From CAYRZL01 sp964428795 (GTDB lineage Bacteria; Bacillota; Clostridia; Lachnospirales; Lachnospiraceae): DNA of 5,366 nt. Below, in pieces: positions 1-5,356 of this stretch. Below the pieces are notes generated by a model. That model was given only the letters and a program-made list of their open reading frames with translations. It made no database searches and was not told the origin of the DNA. The translations under genes and the position numbers were made by a program. The first letter of the stretch is position 1. Each line of letters starts with the position of its first letter. The DNA lies in NCBI GenBank assembly GCA_964428795.1, contig CAYRZL010000132.1:1-5366 (forward strand), given 5' to 3'.

Positions 1-101
1 CACAGCCTCTCGTCAGAACAACAAACCGAAATTTGGAATATTATGAGGGGGATAGGAATAAGATTTCATAGAAGATATTTGAGGAGCCCTGATATCAAAA
101 T
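1..101 (+). other. Left-edge segment, probable 3' end of an unidentified upstream gene
   Basis: All three forward frames are open at the left edge, so the true frame cannot be fixed. Frame 1 stays open to a TGA at 103-105, which would overlap the next gene's ATG (102-104) as ATGA and imply translational coupling. Frame 3 ends at TAG 69-71 with a hydrophilic tail (LEYYEGDRNKIS). Frame 2 ends at TGA 44-46. I recognise no family in any of the three. No terminator or clear promoter lies between here and base 102, so the lipoprotein gene is probably cotranscribed with whatever lies upstream. Confidence 0.35.
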
Positions 102-530
102 ATGACAAAACATCGAATAAATGCCCGCAGAGTTTGTATATTTCTGCTTAGCCTCACTGCAATTCTTTTTTTGTGGGGATGCAGTGCAAAAAAAACGGAG
201 GTGAAAAAAATCAGCGATCTGGATTTTACTGTTTTGGATGACAGTGAAATTCCGGAAGAGTTACAGACTATGATAGAAGAGCGAAAAGCAGAAGGCTTTA
301 AACTGACCTACTCCATGGATGGATATCTGTATATTGCACAGGGATATGGGGAACAGGACACCGGCGGATACAGTGTGCAGGTGGAGGAATTATATTTGAC
401 GGATAATGCAGTATATTTTAAGAGCCAGCTTTTGGGACCGGAAAAGGGAAGCCCGGCTGCCGCAGCGGTGAGTTATCCTCAAGTGGTGGTGAAATTAGAA
501 GAACGTCAGAAAAATGTTGTATTTCAGTAG
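102..530 (+). CDS. Putative lipoprotein with PrcB_C-like domain
   Basis: This is a 142-residue predicted lipoprotein, anchored on the outer face of the cytoplasmic membrane. The N-terminus is basic (KHRINARR), followed by a hydrophobic core (about 11-25) and a lipobox-like LWGC with the lipidated Cys at 27. Trp at -2 is unusual for a lipobox. The mature part has a charged stretch (29-65), then a small beta-rich domain with TGGY at 87-90, EELYLTD at 95-101 and YPQVVVKL at 125-132. This pattern resembles PrcB_C, named after a subunit of the Treponema dentilisin protease complex and common in clostridial lipoproteins of unknown role. No partner protease is visible here. The SD-like GAGGAG (81-86) lies 15 bases before the ATG, which is long; coupling to the upstream gene may help. 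No terminator follows, so readthrough into the SipL-like gene is possible. The lipoprotein call is firm, the domain call moderate, and the function unknown. Confidence 0.8.
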   Translation: MTKHRINARRVCIFLLSLTAILFLWGCSAKKTEVKKISDLDFTVLDDSEIPEELQTMIEERKAEGFKLTYSMDGYLYIAQGYGEQDTGGYSVQVEELYLTDNAVYFKSQLLGPEKGSPAAAAVSYPQVVVKLEERQKNVVFQ

Positions 531-590
531 ATTCGCCGGGATTTTGCATATAGCTGTGAGGAAACAAAGCAGTTATGTATTTCAATAGAA

Positions 591-598
591 GAGGGGAG
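591..598 (+). promoter_or_regulatory. Ribosome binding site of the SipL-like gene
   Basis: GAGGGGAG lies 8 bases before the ATG at 607. This strong purine-rich Shine-Dalgarno sequence fixes the start codon. Confidence 0.75.
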
Positions 599-606
599 AA
601 AACAGG

Positions 607-2160
607 ATGGAATTAGAAAAGACAGGAATACATACGACGAGAGAGAAAGGAAAAGGGCAGCTTCAGATTACTTTTGATGAGGACTATAATCTGCCGGACA
701 ACCGGCCGGACTTTGCCCAGTTGATCTTAAAACGGGGTGAGGTGCAGTCAGAGGAGGTGAAGGTCACCCGGGGACATGTGTCTATCCGAGGCAGTCTGCA
801 TTATTATGTGCTGTACCGGAGTGAGCAGGCTGAGTCAAAGGTCAGTGCGGTGGAGGGAAATCTGCCGTTCCATGAAAATCTTGCAGTGGATGAAGCGGAG
901 GAGTTTGATCCCGCACAGGTGGATTGTTTGCTGGAGGACATATCTGTGCGCATGATCAATCAGCGAAAAATAAATATCCGTGCCATGATAGAGGTAAAAG
1001 TTTCCGTCAATGAGATTTATGATGAGCAGTTGCCGCTGGTGCCGGAGAGGGAGGAAATTCAGACTCTGAGTGAAGAGGTAGATTGCCTTCAACTGGTTTT
1101 GCAGAAAAAAGATGTCTGCCGCATGAGAGAGGAGACCCTGCTTCCGGCAAACAAACCAAATGTGAGAGATGTTTTGTGGAAGCAGGTGCAGATGCAGTCA
1201 TTGGACACCAGATTGGAGACGGATCAGATTCTGGTGAAGGGCGAGGCAGTTCTTTTCCTTTTATATATAGATATAGGGGAAGAAAATCATCTGATCTGGT
1301 TTGAAACAAGGATTCCATATCAAGGGCGGATAGAATGCCTTGGATGTCAGCCTCAGATGATCGGTCAAATACAGATTCGTGTAAAAAATGCAGATATGGA
1401 AATCCGGGACGATTCGGACGGAGAACATCGTCTGATCGGCATTGACGTATCTATGGAAGCGGATATTGCGCTGTATGATGAGCAAAGGGTGAGGATGCTG
1501 AGAGATATTTATGCGTTGGACCGCGTACTGCTGCCGGAGACTACCGAGGTATGCCTCAGACAGTTAGGCATCCGCAATCAGGCAAAATGCAGGGTGACGG
1601 AGGATATTGTTTTGGAGGCGGAGCAGCCGGAGATTCTTCAGATATGCAGCAGTTTCGGCAGCGTCTATCCGGAGCAGAGCAGTTTTGTGGAGGGGGGACT
1701 GCAGGTTCAAGGGCTGCTTCACGTTCAGATTTTGTATATGACAAAGGAGGACAGTGTGCCGCTGGCGGCAGCAGAGTCAGATATACCGTTTGAGTATTTG
1801 ATCGAGGTGCCCAAAATACCGCGGAATGCAGTTTACGAGCTGCAGGAAGAGCTGGAGGTTTTGTCCGTGGTGATTCAGGGCAGCCGAAATTTAGAAATTC
1901 AGGCGGTGATCGGATTTCATGCCCTTGTATTGGATGAACAGAAGAGAAACTGTATTTGTGAGCTGAAAGAGCAGCCGCTGGATATGGAAAAAATGCAGTG
2001 CGCACCTGGTATGACAATATTGCGTCTGAGAGACGGAATGGGTCTTTGGGACGTGGCAAAGGAGTATTTTACTACCGTGGACCATATCAGACAGATGAAT
2101 GAATTGCAGGGAGAGCCTGAGCCGGGAGCAAAAATATTACTTATAAGGCAGACGAAATAG
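607..2160 (+). CDS. sipL: SipL-like spore morphogenetic protein (three SPOCS/DUF3794 repeats plus LysM)
   Basis: This 517-residue protein has three DUF3794/SPOCS-like repeats (about 20-145, 178-305 and 336-450) and a C-terminal LysM domain (about 472-514). The repeats share a recognisable core: VSIRGSLHYYVLY from 58, ILVKGEAVLFLLY from 208 and LQVQGLLHVQILY from 365. Each is followed by an IPF-like step (LPFHE, IPYQG, IPFEY). The LysM part includes LWDVAKEY (Trp 481) and ends GAKILLI. SPOCS repeats plus a terminal LysM are the architecture of clostridial SipL. In Clostridioides difficile SipL binds the ATPase SpoIVA through its LysM domain and anchors the coat to the forespore, a role filled by SpoVID in Bacillus. 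There is no signal peptide or membrane segment, which fits a protein working in the mother-cell cytosol at the spore surface. A terminator follows at once. A related DUF3794-LysM paralogue is possible, so the symbol is an inference from architecture. Confidence 0.85.
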   Translation: MELEKTGIHTTREKGKGQLQITFDEDYNLPDNRPDFAQLILKRGEVQSEEVKVTRGHVSIRGSLHYYVLYRSEQAESKVSAVEGNLPFHENLAVDEAEEFDPAQVDCLLEDISVRMINQRKINIRAMIEVKVSVNEIYDEQLPLVPEREEIQTLSEEVDCLQLVLQKKDVCRMREETLLPANKPNVRDVLWKQVQMQSLDTRLETDQILVKGEAVLFLLYIDIGEENHLIWFETRIPYQGRIECLGCQPQMIGQIQIRVKNADMEIRDDSDGEHRLIGIDVSMEADIALYDEQRVRMLRDIYALDRVLLPETTEVCLRQLGIRNQAKCRVTEDIVLEAEQPEILQICSSFGSVYPEQSSFVEGGLQVQGLLHVQILYMTKEDSVPLAAAESDIPFEYLIEVPKIPRNAVYELQEELEVLSVVIQGSRNLEIQAVIGFHALVLDEQKRNCICELKEQPLDMEKMQCAPGMTILRLRDGMGLWDVAKEYFTTVDHIRQMNELQGEPEPGAKILLIRQTK

Positions 2161-2203
2161 AGAAAAAAGATTGCGGGATTCGTGATTCTGCAATCTTTTT
2201 TCT
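2161..2203 (+). terminator. Rho-independent terminator after the SipL-like gene
   Basis: The hairpin starts at the base after the stop codon. AGAAAAAAGATTGC (2161-2174) pairs perfectly with GCAATCTTTTTTCT (2190-2203), giving 14 bp. The stem can extend inward by six more pairs, including G-U pairs, to a CGT loop at 2181-2183. The T-run of the 3' arm serves as the U-tract. The A-run of the 5' arm would give a U-tract on the other strand too, so it could act in both directions, but no gene on the minus strand needs it. Confidence 0.9.
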
Positions 2204-2253
2204 TATTTGAACTGAAATATTTGTGAAAAATATGCAAATTTAACAAATCTGAA

Positions 2254-2274
2254 ACATTTTTTTAATGAAAATGT
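2254..2274. repeat. Short AT-rich inverted repeat upstream of the hydrolase promoter
   Basis: ACATTTT (2254-2260) and AAAATGT (2268-2274) form 7-bp arms around a 7-base centre. The element lies about 20 bases upstream of the -35 box, in a very AT-rich stretch (about 2204-2290). It could be an operator or part of an UP-element-like region. In DNA this AT-rich, a 7-bp match may be chance. Confidence 0.3.
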
Positions 2275-2293
2275 GAAAAAAGTTCGTATTTGG

Positions 2294-2322
2294 TTGAAAT
2301 GTTACGATGAAAGTGTTATACT
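2294..2322 (+). promoter_or_regulatory. Sigma-A promoter with extended -10, for the NlpC/P60 hydrolase
   Basis: The -35 box is TTGAAA (2294-2299, 5 of 6 to consensus) and the -10 box TATACT (2317-2322), with exactly 17 bases between them. TGT at 2314-2316 supplies an extended -10 (TGn). The predicted start is near 2329, giving a leader of about 85 bases. It lies downstream of the terminator at 2161-2203 and upstream of 2414, so it should drive the hydrolase and the small membrane protein. Its quality suggests substantial vegetative expression. Confidence 0.8.
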
Positions 2323-2327
2323 AAATG

Positions 2328-2349
2328 AGGCTTTCGAGGGGGAAAGTCT
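2328..2349 (+). other. Hairpin at the predicted 5' end of the hydrolase mRNA
   Basis: AGGCTTTC (2328-2335) pairs with GAAAGTCT (2342-2349), 8 bp including one G-U, around the loop GAGGGG (2336-2341). It begins at the start site predicted from the promoter. It could protect the 5' end of the transcript. The loop is Shine-Dalgarno-like but no start codon follows at a usable distance. It matches no riboswitch class I recognise and the leader is short for one. Confidence 0.4.
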
Positions 2350-2398
2350 ACATATAGCAGAAAAAAGAACCGTATTGGATAAGGATTTTCCAGTTTTT

Positions 2399-2404
2399 AA
2401 GGAG
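2399..2404 (+). promoter_or_regulatory. Ribosome binding site of the NlpC/P60 hydrolase
   Basis: AAGGAG lies 9 bases before the ATG at 2414. This near-ideal Shine-Dalgarno sequence supports the start, as does the signal peptide that begins there. Confidence 0.8.
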
Positions 2405-2413
2405 TAGATATTT

Positions 2414-3706
2414 ATGAAAAAGAGAGTTTTGGCAGCTTTTATTGCATGTGTATTATGTTTGACATCCGTACAGTTTGCGAGCGCTTCCACACTGTCCAAC
2501 GCAAAAAATAAAAAAGCAAAGGCTGAAAATGAGTTGAGTGATGTAAAGAGTCAGATCAGCAATATTGAAGCAAAGCAGGCGTCTTTGCAGACGGAGATTG
2601 ATTCTTTGGATTCTGAACTGGTAGATGTGCTGGTAGCTTTGGAGGTTGTTGAAGACGACCTGACAGAGAAGAAGGCGGAGCTGGAACAGGCTCAGGCGGA
2701 TCTGGTCGTTGCCCAGGAGGAAGAGGCTACACAGTATGAAGCCATGAAAAAACGTATTCGGTTTATGTATGAGAATGGAAACAGTGCTACCGTGAATGCG
2801 ATTTTTGAGGCAGAAAACTTTGCAGATCTGCTGAACAAAGTAGAATATATTTCAGATGTATATGATTATGATCAGAATATGCTGGTTGATTATCAGGAAG
2901 CGAAGCAGGCGGTAGAAGATCAGATTGTAGTAGTGGAAAATGAGAAGGCTGAGCTGGAAGAAGTAGAGCAGTCTTACAAGGAAGAGAAGCAGCATCTGGA
3001 TAATGTGCTGGAAGAGAAAAAAGCAACTATGAGCGATTTTGATTCTCAGCTCTCACAGGCAAAAACACTGGCAGAACAGTATGCAGCCACTATTGCAGAG
3101 CAGAATAGTATTATCCGTACAGAAGAAGCAAGAATTGCAGCCGAAGAGGCAGCAGCCCGTGCGCGGGCAGCTTCCGCAGGATCTGCGTCCACAACTGTGA
3201 TTTCAGGATCTGCCTCCGGAAGCAGCAGCAGTTCATCTGATAGCAGCAGCTCCGACAGCAGCAGTTCATCTGATAGTAGCAGCTCCGACAGCAGCAGTTC
3301 ATCTGATAGCAGCAGTTCCTCCGACAGCTCTGATTCTTCGTCAGGAAGCAGTTCAGGATCAGGAACCGGCAGCAGTGTGGCAAGCTATGCATGTCAGTTT
3401 GTTGGAAATCCGTATGTATGGGGTGGGACAAGCCTTACAAACGGTGCGGATTGTTCCGGATTTATTCAGTCCGTATATGCACATTATGGTGTATCTCTGC
3501 CGCATTCTTCCGCAGCCCTTCGCAGTGTTGGATATGCTGTCAGCCTGTCTGACTTGCAGCCGGGTGATATCATCTGTTACAGCGGTCATGTAGCACTTTA
3601 TATCGGCGGCGGCGCTATTGTACATGCAAGTAATGCAAAAGATGGTATTAAGATCAGTTCTAACTATGCATACAGATCTGTAATCTGTGCGAGAAGAATA
3701 TTTTAA
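2414..3706 (+). CDS. Secreted coiled-coil NlpC/P60 peptidoglycan hydrolase (PcsB/CwlO type)
   Basis: This 430-residue exported cell-wall hydrolase is predicted to cut peptide stems of peptidoglycan. The signal peptide (MKKR, hydrophobic 5-22) has an A-S-A site ending at 24. Residues about 27-250 form a long Glu/Lys/Gln-rich coiled coil with PcsB-like features (MKKRIRFMYENG from 111, FADLLNKVEYISDV from 136). Residues about 254-321 are a Ser/Asp/Gly linker with an 11-residue tandem repeat. The C-terminal NlpC/P60 domain (about 323-430) has NPYVWGG at 332-338, catalytic Cys347 in DCSGF, His392 in GHVALYIG and His404 in VHASN, so it looks active. In PcsB and CwlO the coiled coil links the enzyme to FtsEX, which controls its activity at division or elongation; whether that holds here is inference, and no ftsEX is in the window. 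It has its own promoter and probably shares a transcript with the small membrane protein 27 bases downstream. Confidence 0.92.
   Translation: MKKRVLAAFIACVLCLTSVQFASASTLSNAKNKKAKAENELSDVKSQISNIEAKQASLQTEIDSLDSELVDVLVALEVVEDDLTEKKAELEQAQADLVVAQEEEATQYEAMKKRIRFMYENGNSATVNAIFEAENFADLLNKVEYISDVYDYDQNMLVDYQEAKQAVEDQIVVVENEKAELEEVEQSYKEEKQHLDNVLEEKKATMSDFDSQLSQAKTLAEQYAATIAEQNSIIRTEEARIAAEEAAARARAASAGSASTTVISGSASGSSSSSSDSSSSDSSSSSDSSSSDSSSSSDSSSSSDSSDSSSGSSSGSGTGSSVASYACQFVGNPYVWGGTSLTNGADCSGFIQSVYAHYGVSLPHSSAALRSVGYAVSLSDLQPGDIICYSGHVALYIGGGAIVHASNAKDGIKISSNYAYRSVICARRIF
3224..3325 (+). repeat. 33-bp in-frame tandem repeat coding the Ser/Asp linker
   Basis: There are three consecutive copies: 3224-3256, 3257-3289 and 3290-3325. 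Copies 1 and 2 differ at one base (AGC to AGT, silent). Copy 3 carries a 3-base insertion plus drift at its end. Each unit codes SSSSSDSSSSD, covering residues 271-304 of the hydrolase. The unit length is a multiple of three, so gain or loss of copies keeps the frame. Near identity at the DNA level points to recent duplication by slippage or unequal recombination, and copy number may vary between strains. Confidence 0.9.
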
Positions 3707-3720
3707 TGACTAAGAGTGAA

Positions 3721-3727
3721 GGTGGGG
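3721..3727 (+). promoter_or_regulatory. Ribosome binding site that decides the start of the small membrane protein
   Basis: GGTGGGG lies 6 bases before the ATG at 3734. A GTG at 3716 is in the same frame, but only a poor AAGAG-like sequence precedes it, very close by. The ATG is therefore the better start. Confidence 0.55.
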
Positions 3728-3733
3728 AAAGCA

Positions 3734-4000
3734 ATGAAAAGTTTTTTAAAACTGGTGAAAGGAATTGTAATTGTCGCGATTATCGGAGTGATTCTTTATA
3801 AAATATATCAATATTTTGTAAAAGACGATATGTATGAGACTTTTGAAGATGAGGATGAAGATTTTGATCTGGATTCCGAGGAAGTTTACGAGGGGGAAGC
3901 AGAAGAACAGCCATCCATAGTTGATAAGGTTATGAACAGCATCGTAGGCGTGGTTGATTCTGTAAGCAGTTTTCTTTCAGAAAAAATAAAGAAAGCATAA
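3734..4000 (+). CDS. Small acidic single-pass membrane protein, function unknown
   Basis: From the ATG this is 88 residues (94 if GTG 3716 is used). I do not recognise a family. A short basic N-terminus (MKSFLKLVKG) leads into one hydrophobic segment (about 10-24, IVIVAIIGVILYKIY). A strongly acidic stretch follows (about 30-58, containing FEDEDEDFDLDSEE), then a C-terminal helix-like part (about 60-88) of alternating Val/Ile/Ser ending in KIKKA. The positive-inside rule suggests N-terminus in, acidic part outside. It starts 27 bases after the hydrolase stop with no terminator between, and a terminator follows it, so the two genes are likely one operon. A role alongside the hydrolase in the cell envelope is a guess from position only. 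The reading frame is supported by its RBS, clear domain layout and operon position. Confidence 0.75.
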   Translation: MKSFLKLVKGIVIVAIIGVILYKIYQYFVKDDMYETFEDEDEDFDLDSEEVYEGEAEEQPSIVDKVMNSIVGVVDSVSSFLSEKIKKA

Positions 4001-4005
4001 TATAA

Positions 4006-4059
4006 CAGGGTAAATAAAAGGGCTGCTGCAAAAATCTGCAGCAGCCTGTTTTTGCCCTG
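4006..4059 (+). terminator. Nested rho-independent terminator after the hydrolase operon
   Basis: The inner stem is GGCTGCTGCA (4021-4030) with TGCAGCAGCC (4037-4046), a perfect 10 bp around AAAATC. TGTTTTTG follows as a U-tract. A second, outer pairing is also possible: CAGGGTAAA (4006-4014) with TTTGCCCTG (4051-4059), 9 pairs including one G-U, which encloses the first. The inner stem and T-run suffice for termination. It closes the transcript that starts near 2329. A T-rich stretch on the opposite strand means it could also work in reverse. Confidence 0.9.
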
Positions 4060-4060
4060 C

Positions 4061-4106
4061 TATGCTTTAGGACTTTAAACTGTTATGCTTTAGAGTTTTA
4101 AACTGT
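4061..4106. repeat. Tandem 23-bp direct repeat upstream of the aminotransferase
   Basis: There are two abutting copies, 4061-4083 and 4084-4106. Both begin TATGCTTTAG and end TTTAAACTGT, and they differ only at the three middle bases (GAC versus AGT), so 20 of 23 match. The second copy contains AGTTT-T-AAACT, a short palindrome. The 23-bp spacing is close to two helical turns, which would put two bound proteins on the same face. It sits between the terminator and the aminotransferase start, so it may be a regulator site or simply a local duplication. Confidence 0.75.
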
Positions 4107-4112
4107 TATATA
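4104..4112 (+). promoter_or_regulatory. Possible extended -10 promoter for the aminotransferase
   Basis: TGT (4104-4106) followed by TATATA (4107-4112) resembles an extended -10, 50 bases before the ATG. No good -35 box lies 16-18 bases upstream; TTTAGA at 4089-4094 would suit an alternative -10 TACATT (4111-4116) instead. A promoter is expected here because a strong terminator precedes this gene, but its exact position is uncertain. It would overlap the end of the 23-bp repeats, so those could regulate it. Confidence 0.35.
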
Positions 4113-4149
4113 CATTAAAGTAAAAAAGAGCCTGACGGCTTGGAAAGTA

Positions 4150-4154
4150 GAGGG
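4150..4154 (+). promoter_or_regulatory. Ribosome binding site of the aminotransferase
   Basis: GAGGG lies 8 bases before the ATG at 4163. It supports that start, which also gives a normal-length N-terminus for the family. Confidence 0.65.
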
Positions 4155-4162
4155 AAAGAGAT

Positions 4163-5356
4163 ATGATAGCAAAAAGATTGCGTGAATCACTGGATTCTGC
4201 CATCTGTATTCGTGATATTTTTGAGGAGGGGAAAAAGCTGGCTACTATATATGGCTGGGATAATATTTTTAATTTCACCATAGGAAATCCCAGCGTGGAG
4301 CCTCCTGCTATTGTAAATGAATCTATGAAAGAGATTCTGGATCATGAGAAACCATTGGCGCTTCATGGATATCCGAGCAATGTGGGACATCAGGATGTGA
4401 GAGAACATGTGGCACATTATCTCAATGGAAAATACGGAACACACTATGATTATAACGGTATTATTATGACCAGTGGTGCAGCATCCGCCATTGCCATGAT
4501 CTGTAATACATTGTTGGACAGGGACGACGAGGTGGTAACTTTTGCACCGTATTTCTGGGAGTATAAAAGTTATGTGGAGACTGTTTACGGAAAACTGGTG
4601 CCTGCCATGTGCAATATGAATACTCTGCAGCCGGATCCGGTTACTTTTGAAAATGCACTTACAGAGCGGACCCGTTTCGTTCTGATCAATACGCCGAATA
4701 ATCCAACCGGAGCAGTTTATACGCGGGAATCTCTGAAAAAAATATGTGCTGTTTTGGAGAGAAAGCAGGAGGAATACGGACATCCCATCTATCTGGTATC
4801 GGATGAACCGTACCGCAAGCTGGCCTATGGTATTGAAGTTCCTTATCTGACGGATTTTTACCGCAATACGATTGTTGTTTATTCTTTCAGTAAATCGCTC
4901 TCCATACCGGGAGAGCGTATCGGATACATAGCAATGCAGGATGATGTGGATGATTATTCGGATCTGATTGCAGGTATTACTGCTTCCATGCGTTATATGG
5001 GATATGTAAACGCACCGTCTCTTCAACAGAAAATGCTGCTGAAATGTATTGATGCAACGGTTGATATCAGTATTTATGAAAAAACCAGAAATATTCTGTA
5101 TGAAAATCTTACTGCCATGGGCTATGAGTGTATCCATCCGGATGGGGCATTTTATCTGTTCATGAAGGCATTGGAGGAGGATGACAGTAAGTTCTGTCAG
5201 GAGGCAAAGAAGGAACGTATTCTTATGGCGCCGGGAACCGCCTTTTACGGACCGGGTTGGGTACGCATCTCTTACTGCGTACCTGCTGAGGTGGCGGAGC
5301 GGAGTCTGCCTGCCTTCCGGAATTTAATGAACCGTTATAAAAACGGGGAAGTATAA
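4163..5356 (+). CDS. PLP-dependent aminotransferase, class I/II (fold type I)
   Basis: This is a complete 397-residue cytosolic enzyme, the usual length for the aspartate aminotransferase superfamily. It is expected to move an amino group between an amino acid and a 2-oxo acid using pyridoxal phosphate. The family landmarks are all present: substrate-side FTIGNPS near the start, a YPSNVGHQDVR segment, TSGAASAIAM as the cofactor phosphate loop, NNPTG with Asn180, DEPY with Asp214 (pyridine nitrogen) and Tyr217, SFSKSLSIPGERIGY with Schiff-base Lys244, and GWVRISY with Arg368 for the substrate carboxylate. No key residue is missing. The substrate cannot be read from the sequence; aspartate, alanine or aromatic amino acids are all possible. 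It follows a terminator and so should have its own promoter. The window ends 10 bases after its stop, so any downstream partner or terminator is out of view. Confidence 0.93.
   Translation: MIAKRLRESLDSAICIRDIFEEGKKLATIYGWDNIFNFTIGNPSVEPPAIVNESMKEILDHEKPLALHGYPSNVGHQDVREHVAHYLNGKYGTHYDYNGIIMTSGAASAIAMICNTLLDRDDEVVTFAPYFWEYKSYVETVYGKLVPAMCNMNTLQPDPVTFENALTERTRFVLINTPNNPTGAVYTRESLKKICAVLERKQEEYGHPIYLVSDEPYRKLAYGIEVPYLTDFYRNTIVVYSFSKSLSIPGERIGYIAMQDDVDDYSDLIAGITASMRYMGYVNAPSLQQKMLLKCIDATVDISIYEKTRNILYENLTAMGYECIHPDGAFYLFMKALEEDDSKFCQEAKKERILMAPGTAFYGPGWVRISYCVPAEVAERSLPAFRNLMNRYKNGEV

Noticed and set aside
1556..2059. Open frame of 167 codons on the minus strand, opposite the SipL-like gene
   Set aside because: Rich in Pro, Ser and Cys with no domain. 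It overlaps the third SPOCS repeat and LysM on the plus strand.
2329..2413. Possible riboswitch, such as the cyclic-di-AMP ydaO type often found before cell-wall hydrolases
   Set aside because: The leader is only about 85 bases and has none of the conserved ydaO blocks I can recall. Only a simple hairpin is present.
3111..3431. Minus-strand frame coding a repeated Cys-rich protein (CCYQMNCCC units)
   Set aside because: It is the reverse reading of the 33-bp Ser/Asp repeats. The Cys pattern is a by-product of AGC-rich codons.
3706..3801. 31-codon frame whose ATG overlaps the hydrolase stop (TAATG)
   Set aside because: The overlap looks like coupling, but the product is hydrophilic and featureless and lies out of frame over the membrane segment of the better-supported small protein.
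4129..4140. Small AGCC/GGCT hairpin in the aminotransferase leader
   Set aside because: Only 4 bp, with no link to the RBS. Likely chance.
4187..5137. Open reading frame of 316 codons on the minus strand, opposite the aminotransferase
   Set aside because: The plus-strand enzyme has every catalytic motif. The antisense protein shows no recognisable domain and its composition is that of a shadow frame.
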